64,000 bases of DNA from Dallia pectoralis (Eukaryota; Chordata; Actinopteri; Esociformes; Umbridae), in NCBI GenBank assembly GCA_029465975.1, contig CM055743.1:17334507-17398506 (forward strand). The letters are read 5' to 3'. A program made the translations under genes and the position numbers. A model generated the notes under the pieces. The model made no database searches. It saw only the letters and a list, made by a program, of their open reading frames with translations, and had not been told where the DNA came from. This document shows positions 1-13,700 of the stretch, in pieces; within the stretch, counting starts at the first letter, position 1; each line of letters starts with the position of its first letter.

Positions 1-1970
1 ATATTTGTACGTAACACGGACGCCAGTATTTACAGTTACAGGGAGGCGCAAACAGCAACTAAGATTACAGTGAGAACAGTTGAATTCATCGCCGTCGACG
101 ACGCTATATCTTATGGGGTCAACGCATATGTTATCCCCAGTGTCCGCTCCAATTCTCAATTCTATGTTCTGGAACATATTAATTGCAATTGAAGTGGGAC
201 ACTGGTTCTCCATGCGGTCCGGTTTGGCACAAAATGATTGATCCAATACATTGTATGGAGTTATCATTAACAAAACCAATCGATTCATGTCCAGCATAAC
301 GACTTGATTTAGCTTCTCTAGCACAATATACCCAAATTTTCCCAAATAGCAAAAAAAGTTTCGATATTTATAATAATTAATCCCTTTAGTTTAATTGTAC
401 ACACATATACAGTCATATATAAAAGCCATTTCGAAAGTGATCATAAAAATGCCATCTCAGTTCTCTGAACATGTGTAAATGTACTCAATGACTAAAAGAA
501 AATACAAAAGATGAATAGCTTAAAATGTAACCCAAATCGATGTTTACGAAATAGGTATTTCGAAATGTGGACGTGCGTATACAGACAACTGAGGAAGAGC
601 ACATTAAATAGACATGTATTTCTGTCATCTGAAATTTGAAACCAATTCACAATAGCCATATTGCGACTAGAGAATCCGCTACACAATCAAACAGGCACGG
701 CTATTCGAGTCAGCCCACTACCAACAAGAACACACAGAGTAGAAAGGACCGGAGTATTGCTTCCCCCGAAAGAACCTGAGGCCTGTCACTCAACTTGACA
801 AGACAGGTCGTTTTTTTAGTGATAGAAAATGTAAAAGACAGATATTTGATCAGATAACGCGCACAAGCCAACGGAACACGAACGAAGACGCTGCATTAAC
901 TTAGGAGCTGTCAGTCTAGATGATGGACAAGCCCGGCAGTTTGCTCACATCACGAACAGCATGAGAGGAGGCAAGGTTGCTATCGGCAGGAGAGAGAATT
1001 AGATATTTTTTTATGTTTTAAGACAACGGATAAACTAAAGGAAAGAGAAAAGCACCGTTCACAGTACCAATTGGTTTGTTTTTCTAGCAACCCCTTCGCC
1101 CTCATACCGCTGTTTATATTCTAATTATAATGAACAGGCAGAGATGGAAAATATTTCTCTATAAAGTGACCCGGGCCATGGAATCAATTTGACACAATAG
1201 AAATTAAATGATACACGTCCCGTCGTATTTCAACTAAATTGACTAGCGAGTTTGTTTCTCTCTTACGACTTCGCTCCCCACTGTTTTCCCGCGTCCCGAC
1301 TTTCCTCGAGGCGTGCTGGGCGAACAGCTGGGCACGGGTGACCCTTTGGCTTGTTACCGTGGTGATGCCATGCCTGTGGTAAATGATACGGCGCTGTATA
1401 TCCTCCACTCCTACTGCGCTGCTACAAAGGAGAAACATCTCGACTCATCCCATTTGAAGTCGCTTTCCTTTTCTGTTATGTATTGAGAATTACAGACGGC
1501 TGTGTTCAAAGTCGTGGAGGGGATCTGGTGCCAGGGGGATTTGGTGCCAGGCCGAGCTTTTATTCATAAGGGTTGGGCGTTAGGGTCGGGCCTACGCGGT
1601 CTGAGTGAAGCCTGCTGCTCTATTTGACATCCCACCCGGAGCCGGTGACACCATTGACTGCGTTGTTCCGCCCCCGGAGGTAGTCCCCTGGCTGTATCGC
1701 GCATTGCCACAACTCTCCAATCGGGGCATTGGATAAGTGCCATGAGGAGAGGAGTGCATTCTGGGAGGAACCGGCTCCTTGGCTGACAGCCGGCAGGACC
1801 CTGTCAGTGGCTGTAGAAGCATTATGCTAAACAGCTGATTTGAGAGCTCATCTATCTTGTTTCCGGAGGTTTCTAGAACAGGGTTACACATCCAACGACC
1901 ACCATAGGTGTCTGTCTCTCCGGCGCTTGAGAATATAAAAAACACACGCTATGGCTATATGGTTTCCTCG
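1..1970. other. Unique sequence, no gene recognised
   Basis: AT-rich unique DNA with no recognisable exon or mobile element. The only part with a different texture is about 1500-1945, which is GC-richer and holds a 117-codon minus-strand open frame (1592-1945) without a recognisable domain. A short local duplication of GGTGCCAGG lies near 1530-1555. The frame could be chance or part of a conserved element. Confidence 0.5.
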
Positions 1971-2001
1971 TCGTGTGGGTGTGTGTGTGTGTGGGTGTGT
2001 T
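1971..2001. repeat. (GT)n microsatellite
   Basis: Interrupted GT/GGGT run of about 30 bp. It is a simple repeat with no sign of function. Confidence 0.85.
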
Positions 2002-3590
2002 TAACAAAAAGTATGTGGAAATGTTGCTATGTACCGGAATATTCTGGAATAAGAATGCTAACTCCAATGGATGTGCGTTTATAAATGCGTTCTGAAATAA
2101 TAAAATGTTATCATCAAAGAGATCTAAACGTTGACGCTTCAAGTAAATCATAGAAGCATTTCTCTCCAAGACGTTTGTCACAATTTATGTCACCCTGTTC
2201 ACCTGGCGTACAATCATATTTGACTTTACATATGTTCACCTGAATGATTTAAAAATATAGTTGTAGACCGGGACTTCCTGTTTCACTTGGGGTATAAATA
2301 TGACACACAGGCCAGACTCCCACAGACATGCAATACCATGGGAAAGACTGAGAATACAGTGCAGTACATGCCAATTTCTCATATCAAGGCAATAATTTGA
2401 ACGTTAAAAACAACAGGGAACATTATCAATGGTCTTGAAATAGGGTGTGTTTCTATTTTGACTACGAGCACGTTGAGTAGGACGAACCGCATGTGCGGTT
2501 AGAAAGTCTCCAGGACGGTGAACAGATGCCACCAACGTGACCTCACATTGTTTGGTAGGGTTCCCGTAAAAAGCATCAAACGACAGCTCAAGCGCCGACA
2601 GAATGCAAAAAAACGCTTCTGGAACTTTCTGGGACAAAAAAAGAATTCATTTATTTTTTACGGTCAGTTACATTTTGAATTGGTGTCTGTGTCCAGTTGA
2701 CAGATCTTATTCACTTTCACCGGTTTGTAGTTGTTCTTTTCACACCAGACAAGTCACAATGTTTCCCAATAGCTTTGCTATCTTGAACTAGGGGACTACA
2801 AAAATGTGCTGTCATTCCAAAACGTTTCATCCTAACCACCTTTCTACGGCAAAATCAAAAGTGTTTTATAATACAGATTATAATGTATACGGTCACTATA
2901 TGTCATCAAACTATAAATAGATGTGTATTGTTGGCACTAAAATCCACGATCTCTGACAGAATATAATAGCAACAAAAAAATTGTAAATTCACCTAAAAGA
3001 CAAGTGTGGATTCAGCATCATATTCACCGTGGTAACCAGGCCCAAATATTGCCCCATTTCACTTATCGGATGCACTCAGCTCACACAAACTCTCTCACTT
3101 TATCTCCTTTTTTAAAACAAGTGTCAAGACCTGTTTTGCGATTTTCAGCAGTGTTAAGGTGCGAATAAGCCACATTCTGCAAAAGTGCTAATTTACTTAA
3201 TTTAATTGTAATCTTTTTTTCTGCGTGTCTTTTATGGTGCCGTGTAATTATTCAATGGAGGGTTTGGCACAGATACAATTTTTCCAGAAAATATCTACCA
3301 CTTTCTCTCAAACATTTGATGACACGCCGCAGCCGAACCCGCATGTTATTCGCAACACATTTAAATATAAAATAAGATCACTGAAATGTGTCAGAATGAT
3401 TTTGTGAAGTTCATAAATATGTTAGAAAAACTAAAGGTTTTCATTTTAAGACACTATAGAGGCAAAAACATTTTAACCAATGGGACTTGTTTGTGACTGC
3501 TATGCTGCTCACCGGTTGGCTGAAATATGTGTCACTGTGAAACATCTGCTACCACAATGGTTCAAAACCTTTTCAGTTACGGTTGCCACC
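2002..3590. other. Unique AT-rich sequence, no gene recognised
   Basis: Unique AT-rich DNA. Short open frames of 60-77 codons overlap each other on both strands and have no recognisable domains, so I treat them as chance. Confidence 0.55.
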
Positions 3591-3599
3591 AACAATCAA

Positions 3600-3691
3600 C
3601 TTATCTCTGAGCTCTGAGCACTTCTAAAGTACCTCCTGCTGATTGGCTAAGTACCTCCATGGGTCCTCGTACCCCTTGTTGGGAACCACTG
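3600..3691. mobile_element. hAT-type transposon terminus (fragment)
   Basis: The block ends in GTTGGGAACCACTG. Its reverse complement begins CAGTGGTTCCCAAC and continues into repeated GGTAC motifs. That is the layout of hAT-superfamily ends in fish and other vertebrates: a CAGTG-type tip followed by a short GGTAC-rich stretch. The left limit is uncertain, and I could not find the opposite terminus or a target duplication. This is a family-level call from terminal-sequence memory only. Confidence 0.45.
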
Positions 3692-5998
3692 CGCTGGCAT
3701 ATAGGAATTCAGCTGGTGAGCTGTATCTAAAATGTCCTTTTTTGTGTGAGAAAATAAATATATTAACATATTTTCTATATTTTGATGGATGCTGTCCAGA
3801 CCTATTTAGGCTTTAGTCAAAAAATTGTATGTGTTAAATTAATCAGTTATATACAGTATACATGTATAGTGTGTTTTTAAAATGTTAAAGTGTTTTCTTA
3901 TCGACCAAATGATATGGGCATTCACAATGCTTTTAAATATGATATAATATAGATTTAATTCTAACACCTGCCTAACTAAATATGTCTAAAAAAAGAGAAC
4001 GTTTCTGCAAGGAGATTAATTAATTTATACGCTACAAAGATTTTTAATGAAGGATTTTCATGCGGCGTACTCGTATATACAAACTGGCATTGAAATGACA
4101 GCTGACTCTGTGATTCCTTTAAGTAATCACATTTCGTTTCAGTTGGCAAATGCGCCGAACACCGCGAGTTACGAATGAGGCAAATTCGAAATGGCAAAAT
4201 CGCTGTTTTCAGTGCGATGCACATGTGACGCTGTTTCCGTGTCACGTAGAGCCACATGGTCCCAGGCAGCCGGAATCAGAGAGCAAAGCGAGGCTGACAT
4301 AACAGCATTACTCCGTTTTCCAACGAGACAAGGCCCCGATCCGACCCGATTCCCGAGACACCAAGTACTTTGACACACATGAGAACACACACAAACTCCA
4401 GAACAAACAGGCGGAACAGTTGACTTGGGCCCGTCAGATGTATTGTTTCTGTTCGTAGGGATTAGGAAATTCAAGCAATTGGAGAGGAGTGGCTGTTATT
4501 GGAGGATTTGGAGAGAATTAAACCATAGATGTCTGCGGACTGGCAGAGGGTGGGTGTCGCCCCCCCCCCGTATTGTTCCCCTGAAGGGAGGGGGTGTGAG
4601 GGGTGCAGGCCATGTCTTTGAGCGCCAAATCCTACACCACCCACTTCCTTCAGCTCTCTGGCATCGCGCCGCCATGGCAACCAACAGACACACAAGATCC
4701 TGGGACATAAATACAGAAAACAAGCGGTTGCTGCGACGATCACTCATCGAATGTCATTTTAACGAGGGAAAAACGGAAGTCAAGACGGCGACGATAAAAT
4801 GATGCTGATCAGGCCACGCCCAGTCTACGCCCTGTTCCTCCACTTGTTTATCAACGTGTAGACCTTTGAAACACACATATACTGGAACACAGGCCTGTAT
4901 CATTTTACAATTTATTCCCAGTCAACTCCTGAAATATCCTCAATTTGAAAGAATTCCGTACATAAATATACTCAATGTAGACATATGGGAATGCCTGCGT
5001 ACCCCAGACTCGTAAATTAATTTGGAGTATTTCTGCTCTTATTCAGATCGGCCCTGACTCTTTTAATATCACGACCGGTGAAGGGACAGTTATGGCCACA
5101 ACGAACCCGCTCGACCTCGTTTCTTCCACAACCCTACGCCAGTCAGATGTGCTGCCCCACAAAGAACGTTTAATGCTTGCTGCCACCCCCAAAGTCACCG
5201 CAACTATGTTTTCCTACCTCACACAGCGAACGCGGTGAGGTTTAATGACGCAGGCTACAGCTCTGAGTGATTTATCAAGGACGATTAAGTTACCCAGAAG
5301 GGGCAGAGAAGCAAGTTTAAACACATCGCAGATGGGACGTATTTTTCTCCTGAACGCGTAGGAAACTAGCGATCACAGCACGGAGATATATTAACGTTTG
5401 CACTTCCTAATTGTCGAATTGGATTTTGCGTTTGTCAGTTCTTCGTGTGACTTCATGGGGCCGTTCTAACAATTTCTGTTGGATGTGCATCATTCGGTGA
5501 TGCACATTTATAGTCCTGGAATTGTAAATTAGAAGAATGTTAATTTGTTGACATGAAAAAACGGTTCTACAAACATCAAGTCTGGTGTTACGGCAATTCT
5601 GTATTTAGCTTTTACAGTGGTCTTATTGAAACGCATTTCTAATTGGCTACTCCAACGTTATAAAATCTATGTTGTTGTTCTAATTGTCCTGACGTTCTCG
5701 TGGAAACCGTTTGTATGTCTCTGTGTGGAGTTGAGAAACGCAGTAGGCAAATATTATCTTCACGCCATAGTTGAAAGTCTCGCATTACGGTTCACAACAT
5801 CTATGAACTTTGCTGCTCCAAAGTTGCGTGGTGCCCCGGATAGATTATATTTGTTCATTTTTACAGATAATAATAAGAAGAAATGAAATGCTGTTCACTT
5901 ACTGCACTCGACCGAGCCGTTGAATAGAGAATCACCAGCACAACACTGAGACTGTCTGAATACACAGGTGGTCTCATTGGGACAATTTCCTCCGGGAT
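3692..5998. other. Unique sequence with a perfect hairpin, no gene recognised
   Basis: No recognisable gene. AT-rich to about 4100, then a more GC-rich stretch (4150-4800) with several short overlapping open frames on both strands and no domain. At 5483-5507 there is a perfect 10-bp inverted repeat with a 5-nt loop, inside an AT/CpG-mixed block (about 5390-5560) that could be a conserved element. Confidence 0.5.
5483..5507. repeat. Perfect 10-bp inverted repeat
   Basis: Arms ATGTGCATCA (5483-5492) and TGATGCACAT (5498-5507) are exact reverse complements around the loop TTCGG. In double-stranded DNA this is a symmetric pair of TGCATCA/TGATGCA half-sites. In RNA it would be a stable small hairpin. 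Function unknown. Confidence 0.85.
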
Positions 5999-7016
5999 CA
6001 TTCCACACTCCACATACCACACTCCACATACCACACTCCTCATACCACACTCCTCATTCCACACTCCACATACCACACTCCACATACCACACTCCTCATA
6101 CCACACTCCTCATTCCACACTCCACATTCCACACTCCTCATTCCACACTCCACATTCCACACTCCACATACCACACTCCACATACCACACTCCTCATACC
6201 ACACTCCTCATTCCACACTCCACATTCCACACTCCTCATTCCACACTCCTAATTCCACACTCCACATTATACACTCCACATACCACACTCCACATACCAC
6301 ACTCCTCATACCACACTCCTCATTCCACACTCCACATTCCACACTCCTCATACCACACTCCTAATTCCACACTCCACATTATACACTCCTCATTCCACAC
6401 TCCACGTACCACACTCCTCATTCCACACTCCACATACCACACTCCTCATACCACACTCCTCATTCCACACTCCTCATTCCACACTCCTCATTCCACACTC
6501 CTCATTCCACACTCCACATTATACACTCCTCATTCCACACTCCACGTACCACACTCCTCATTCCACACTCCACATTATACACTCCTCATTCCACACTCCA
6601 CATACCACACTCCTCATTCCACATTATACACTCCTCATTCCACACTCCTCATTCCACATTATACACTCCTCATTCCACACTCCACATACCACATTCCACA
6701 CTCAACACTCCTCATTCCACACTCCACATACCACACTCCACACTCAACACTCCACACTCCACATTCCACACTCCTCATTCCACACTCCACACTCCACATT
6801 CCACACTCCACACTCCACATTCCACACTCAACACTCCTCATTCCACACTCCACATACCACACTCCACATTCCTCATTCCACACTCCACACTCCACATTCC
6901 ACACTCCACGCTCCACATTCCACACTCAACACGCCACACTCCACACTCAACACTCCACACTCCACATTCCACACTCCACATTCCACACTCCACACTCCAC
7001 ACTCAACACTCCACAC
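5999..7016. repeat. 14-bp minisatellite (CATTCCACACTCC family)
   Basis: Roughly 70 units of a 14-bp motif close to CAT(T/A)CCACACTCC(A/T). The left two thirds keep a 14-bp period alternating CATTCC and CATACC forms. After about 6690 the array shifts to shorter CACACTCCA and CACTCAACA variants, so the period is mixed. Open frames in it encode only His/Thr/Pro/Ser-rich repeats and are artefacts of the low-stop composition. Confidence 0.95.
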
Positions 7017-7452
7017 CGCACTACGGATATCTTCACAGATTTGGAATTATTCTCAGGTTCGTTTTCATACTGTAGAACCATGTATGGATAGAAGATACTA
7101 GATCAGCAGTCCTATTCTCTGACTGTGGACACGGCTCCAGAGTTTGCTCTCCAAAAGAGGCCCCCCTCCGGCCAGACACTTCCCCAGCGAGGGTGTCGGG
7201 TAAGTGGGATACTCTGGAGCTAATCATCCCTGTGATGACCTGTACTCGCCACTGGCCCGGATCAATACACCCTGGCTGGTTGAGGAGATGGAGAAGCTAA
7301 ACTGTCACGGACACAGCTGCGGGGTGTTACTCACGTGTCATACTTACTGTCAGCGGAGAATCATTATCTGATACAGTCTGTACTTTAAGGAAGTGTGGAA
7401 AATGGGCCGCACCTCGTATGCTTCACTGCTTTGTCATGTGGGTCCTGCTGTA
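7017..7452. other. Short unique spacer between two minisatellites
   Basis: About 435 bp of unique sequence separating the 14-bp and 41-bp arrays. It contains a 64-codon minus-strand frame (7033-7227) without any recognisable domain. No feature seen. Confidence 0.55.
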
Positions 7453-8598
7453 TATAGTGCAGTGTCAGACGGTAATGTATTTCACATACATGCTATAGTG
7501 CAGTGTCAGACGGTAATGTATTTCACATACATGCTATAGTGCAGTGTCTGACGGTAATGTATTTCACATACATGCTATAGTGCAGTGTCTGACGGTAATG
7601 TATTTCACATACATGCTATATTGCAGTGTCAGACGGTAATGTATTTCACATACATGCTATAGTGCAGTGTCTGACGGTAATGTATTTCACATACATGCTA
7701 TATTGCAGTGTCTGACGGTAATGTATTTCACATACATGCTATAGTGCAGTGTCAGACGGTAATGTATTTCACATACATGCTATAGTGCAGTGTCTGACGG
7801 TAATGTATTTCACATACATGCTATAGTGCAGTGTCTGACGGTAATGTATTTCACATACATGCTATAGTGCAGTGTCAGACGGTAATGTATTTCACATACA
7901 TGCTATAGTGCAGTGTCTGACGGTAATGTATTTCACATACATGCTATAGTGCAGTGTCTGACGGTAATGTATTTCACATACATGCTATAGTGCAGTGTCT
8001 GACGGTAATGTATTTCACATACATGCTATAGTGCAGTGTCTGACGGTAATGTATTTCACATACATGCTATAGTGTAGTGTCTGACGGTAATGTATTTCAC
8101 ATACATGCTATAGTGCAGTGTCTGACGGTAATGTATTTCACATACATGCTATATTGCAGTGTCTGACGGTAATGTATTTCACATACGTGCTATAGTGCAG
8201 TGTCTGACGGTAATGTATTTCACATACATGCTATAGTGCAGTGTCTGACGGTAATGTATTTCACATACATGCTATAGTGCAGTGTCTGACGGTAATGTAT
8301 TTCACATACGTGCTATAGTGCAGTGTCTGACGGTAATGTATTTCACATACATGCTATAGTGCAGTGTCTGACGGTAATGTATTTCACATACATGCTATAG
8401 TGCAGTGTCTGACGGTAATGTATTTCACATACATGCTATATTGCAGTGTCTGACGGTAATGTATTTCACATACATGCTATAGTGCAGTGTCTGACGGTAA
8501 TGTATTTCACATACATGCTATAGTGCAGTGTCTGACGGTAATGTATTTCACATACATGCTATAGTGCAGTGTCAGACGGTAATGTATTTCACATACAT
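7453..8598. repeat. 41-bp minisatellite, about 28 copies
   Basis: Near-identical tandem units of 41 bp (1146 bp, 28 copies). Variants are mostly single-base: CAGACGG/CTGACGG and AGTGCAG/ATTGCAG, and two units have CATACGTG instead of CATACATG. The CAGACGG form sits at both edges (first two and last units) and in a few internal units. Each unit contains a perfect 6-bp inverted repeat ATGTAT-TTCAC-ATACAT. Low divergence implies recent expansion or homogenisation. Confidence 0.97.
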
Positions 8599-9289
8599 CA
8601 GCTTCACATAGGCCGCCATTGTTTGATATACTGACATTTTGTTACGCTAAAGACAAATACAGTCGCTTGTAGACGTTAGGTCGTGTTTCATATTTATCAT
8701 ATCCTCTGACCTTAGCGTGACCGTTTACATTTACAAGCAGCACGGCAAACATTGTCTACCGCCTGTACGTTATTTACTGACGGTCAGGTTTAAAGCGCGT
8801 CGTCCCATAAAACCGCCGGGGACAATAAACGGCGTGCGTTTAGCATAACTTCCGAGACGTCTGTGCGATCGCGTCCCACTTTCCACCTGTCGAGAAATCA
8901 AGACACTTACGAAGGAGTGCCAGTGAATATTGAGTTTGTTGCATATATCGTCCGAATCCCTCACACGGACGCCACGGCAACAGCTTGGACCTCAGTTAAC
9001 GGAAAACTCCGGAGACAAGTATTGCTTTTCATGCTCACCACAAAATGTATAACCGTATCGCAACTTCCTGTTAGGTTGGTGTCACGAAAGTTGCTTTCGA
9101 ACTGACCCCACATTCAATTGTATCCAAAACACATTCGTCATCACTTTTTTATCATTTAAAAAAAAGAAACCATCAGCGATATTGGCAAATCCCGGAGAAT
9201 TAATATCTCTTTTTCCCCCCTAATCATTCCATCCATTTTCCTACCATTCGGGAGTTCTGCCTGTGCGGGGAAAGATCGGCTCTTTCATC
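8599..9289. other. Unique sequence, no gene recognised
   Basis: CpG-containing unique DNA directly after the 41-bp array. Overlapping frames on opposite strands near 8770-9105 have no domain and no splice context that I can support. Confidence 0.5.
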
Positions 9290-9570
9290 CCAGGTGGAGG
9301 TTTAATTCGAAATGAGCGATGGAAATTAAAAAGGCAGCGCGCATCTGCCTGTCAATCAATCGGACGAACTCGTCTGAAGGCGTACCGCTTAGGCTGTGAC
9401 AAGACTGGGCTTATTTGATCTGGGGCTTTCAAAGGAAGAGTAGCCCGGAGAGCCATCAGAAATAATTTGCTTCGCACTAGGACGTCCGAGAAGTGTTATT
9501 CTGACAGCAAGCAATCATTAAGGCAATATCTGTCTCATTAATGTATTCCCTCCGTGTTGCTATAATGACT
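9290..9570. promoter_or_regulatory. Candidate conserved regulatory element with PBX-MEIS site
   Basis: The block mixes TAAT-type homeodomain cores with CpG-rich words and has stops in all frames, the usual look of vertebrate conserved non-coding elements. At 9349-9358 it carries CTGTCAATCA, the exact reverse complement of the PBX-MEIS/PREP heterodimer consensus TGATTGACAG. Conservation cannot be tested here, so the regulatory role is inference. Confidence 0.35.
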
Positions 9571-10091
9571 AGTGCCGATATGACGTTCGGACGGCCGTTT
9601 CGTTGAACTGAAAACTTTGGTGACTTAACTCAGGCGGAAAGTCGTTCGATGTGAAACGAGGCCTTGGCGATATGTCCTGTGATATGTGTCGCAGATTAAG
9701 CGAGACCAACCCAAACGAACTCCCGAAGCACGACTCGTCGTCTCACACTCTTGAGCGTCGGACGTCTCGTTTTCGGGCGGAACAGTAAGCGCTGGCGCTG
9801 ACTGAGACGTTGTTCCGTTTCTCCACAGCGGTGGGGGTCGGGGAGAGCCTTCGTGCCTAGTGATAAGACCGTCTCTGGGGGATCGGAGTGGTGGTGATGC
9901 CAGGCTTGTAATCATGTCAGCTGGTCTGCCCAACATAAGGAACTGTCTATAGCCCAACACACAAAGACACACACACACACACGCTCACACACAGGTGTGC
10001 TGAAACAAGCGTGTGCCCAAATACACACACACTCTCACTTAAACAGATCGCAGTGCAAAAACAAACAGAGAGACACACACCTGTGTGCTGT

Positions 10092-10110
10092 CACACACAC
10101 ACACACACAC
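10092..10110. repeat. (CA)n microsatellite
   Basis: Uninterrupted CA dinucleotide run. Confidence 0.85.
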
Positions 10111-10634
10111 TCTATGATACCTGGGATCTTTGACCGGCATGTTAGTGATATTGTGGCAACCCTACCATGCCATAATAACATCAGACATGTTTGTTCTGCA
10201 AGCACCACATGCTTCAATGCCTCCGCGCGTTTCTTTAGACACTTGGTGTTGGCGATTGAATTACGCGACGAATAGTGGTGTGAAAAAACATAAAAGGCGT
10301 CAATATGTATATGCTGGCGCTAACGGATAAAGATCGGACTGAACTAGCATTCAAGCATTTGTTCTGACTCGTTAGGGTGGGGGTTTCCACAAAGGCCCCA
10401 AAAAATAGCTGCATCGCACTGGTATTGAAAGGTAATGTCTTGGAGCTGGACTCACCTGGATCCAGATACACATCAATCGAAAACACAAACATACTAGAGG
10501 TGGTGGTATGCCCAAATACTGCCCCTAGTGGACATTATAGCTTACACATTTTGTCATGTCCTAAGATTATCTACCACCTGCACAATTGACACCTCCTTGA
10601 GTATTCTTTAAGAGGATTGGTTTGGTTCAGCGTG

Positions 10635-10656
10635 AGTGTGTGTGTGTGTGTGTGTG
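10635..10656. repeat. (GT)n microsatellite
   Basis: Uninterrupted GT dinucleotide run. Confidence 0.85.
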
Positions 10657-10789
10657 GGCATCACATGTTTCATATTCCCAAACACAACATTGTACACACC
10701 CCTCGGACGCACAACACACAAGGAGTAAAGCAACATGACAACATACTATCTCTCATACAAACACGCACATACAAAATAAGAGGCAGATG

Positions 10790-13700
10790 CCCTGGGGCAG
10801 TATAATGTACAAATACTCCCACATATCACCCTGGGACAGTATAATGTACAAATACTCCCACATATCACCCTGCCAGGGACAGTATAATGTACAAATACTC
10901 CCACATATCACCCTGCCAGGGACAGTATAATGTACAAATACTCCCACATATCACCCTGGGACAGTATAATGTACAAATACTCCCACATATCACCCTGGGA
11001 CAGTATAATGTACAAATACTCCCACATATCACCCTGGGACAGTATAATGTACAAATACTCCCACATATCACCCTGGGACAGTATAATGTACAAATACTCC
11101 CACATATCACCCTGGGACAGTATAATGTACAAATACTCCCACATATCACCCTGCCAGGGACAGTATAATGTACAAATACTCCCACATATCACCCTGGGAC
11201 AGTATAATGTACAAATACTCCCACATATCACCCTGGGACAGTATAATGTACAAATACTCCCACATATCACCCTGGGACAGTATAATGTACAAATACTCCC
11301 ACATATCACCCTGGGACAGTATAATGTACAAATACTCCCACATATCACCCTGGGACAGTATAATGTACAAATACTCCCACATATCACCCTGGGACAGTAT
11401 AATGTACAAATACTCCCACATATCACCCTGCCAGGGACAGTATAATGTACAAATACTCCCACATATCACCCTGGGACAGTATAATGTACAAATACTCCCA
11501 CATATCACCCTGGGACAGTATAATGTACAAATACTCCCACATATCACCCTGGGGCAGTATAATGTACAAATACTCCCACATATCACCCTGGGACAGTATA
11601 ATGTACAAATACTCCCACATATCACCCTGGGACAGTATAATGTACAAATACTCCCACATATCACCCTGGGACAGTATAATGTACAAATACTCCCACATAT
11701 CACCCTGGGACAGTATAATGTACAAATACTCCCACATATCACCCTGGGACAGTATAATGTACAAATACTCCCACATATCACCCTGAGACAGTATAATGTA
11801 CAAATACTCCCACATATCACCCTGGGACAGTATAATGTACAAATACTCCCACATATCAGCCTGGGACAGTATAATGTACAAATACTCCCACATATCACCC
11901 TGGGACAGTATAATGTACAAATACTCCCACATATCAGCCTGGGACAGTATAATGTACAAATACTCCCACATATCACCCTGGGACAGTATAATGTACAAAT
12001 ACTCCCACATATCGCCCTGGGACAGTATAATGTACAAATACTCCCACATATCACCCTGGGACAGTTTAATGTACAAATACTCCCACATATCACCCTGGGA
12101 CAGTATAATGTACAAATACTCCCACATATCACCCTGGGACAGTATAATGTACAAATACTCCCACATATCACCCTGGGACAGTATAATGTACAAATACTCC
12201 CACATATCACCCTGGGACAGTATAATGTACAAATACTCCCACATATCACCCTGGGACAGTATAATGTACAAATACTCCCACATATCACCCTGGGACAGTA
12301 TAATGTACAAATACTCCCACATATCACCCTGGGACAGTATAATGTACAAATACTCCCACATATCACCCTGGGACAGTATAATGTACAAATACTCCCACAT
12401 ATCACCCTGGGACAGTATAATGTACAAATACTCCCACATATCACCCTGGGACAGTATAATGTACAAATACTCCCACATATCACCCTGGGACAGTATAATG
12501 TACAAATACTCCCACATATCACCCTGGGACAGTTTAATGTACAAATACTCCCACATATCACCCTGGGACAGTTTAATGTACAAATACTCCCACATATCAC
12601 CCTGGGACAGTTTAATGTACAAATACTCCCACATATCACCCTGGGACAGTATAATGTACAAATACTCCCACATATCACCCTGGGGCAGTATAATGTACAA
12701 ATACTCCCACATATCACCCTGGGACAGTATAATGTACAAATACTCCCACATATCACCCTGGGACAGTATAATGTACAAATACTCCCACATATCACCCTGG
12801 GACAGTTTAATGTACAAATACTCCCACATATCACCCTGGGACAGTATAATGTACAAATACTCCCACATATCACCCTGGGACAGTATAATGTACAAATACT
12901 CCCACATATCACCCTGGGGCAGTATAATGTACAAATACTCCCACATATCAGCCTGGGACAGTATAATGTACAAATACTCCCACATATCACCCTGGGGCAG
13001 TATAATGTACAAATACTCCCACATATCACCCTGGGGCAGTATAATGTACAAATACTCCCACATATCACCCTGGGGCAGTATAATGTACAAATACTCCCAC
13101 ATATCACCCTGGGGCAGTATAATGTACAAATACTCCCACATATCACCCTGGGACAGTATAATGTACAAATACTCCCACATATCACCCTGGGACAGTATAA
13201 TGTACAAATACTCCCACATATCACCCTGGGACAGTATAATGTACAAATACTCCCACATATCACCCTGGGACAGTATAATGTACAAATACTCCCACATATC
13301 ACCCTGGGACAGTATAATGTACAAATACTCCCACATATCACCCTGGGACAGTATAATGTACAAATACTCCCACATATCACCCTGGGACAGTATAATGTAC
13401 AAATACTCCCACATATCACCCTGGGACAGTATAATGTACAAATACTCCCACATATCACCCTGGGACAGTATAATGTACAAATACTCCCACATATCACCCT
13501 GGGGCAGTATAATGTACAAATACTCCCACATATCACCCTGGGACAGTATAATGTACAAATACTCCCACATATCACCCTGGGACAGTATAATGTACAAATA
13601 CTCCCACATATCACCCTGGGACAGTATAATGTACAAATACTCCCACATATCACCCTGGGACAGTATAATGTACAAATACTCCCACATATCACCCTGGGAC

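Larger units (their letters stand above)
9571..10789. other. Unique sequence with CA/GT microsatellites
   Basis: No gene recognised. Contains simple CA runs at 9967-9982 and 10092-10110 and a GT run at 10635-10656. A 117-codon minus-strand frame (9625-9978) has no recognisable domain. The 39-bp minisatellite starts at the right edge. Confidence 0.55.

Noticed and set aside
1592..1945. 117-codon minus-strand frame with a pyrimidine tract and AG upstream
   Set aside because: An exon is conceivable but there is no recognised domain, no second splice site I can support and no neighbouring exon.
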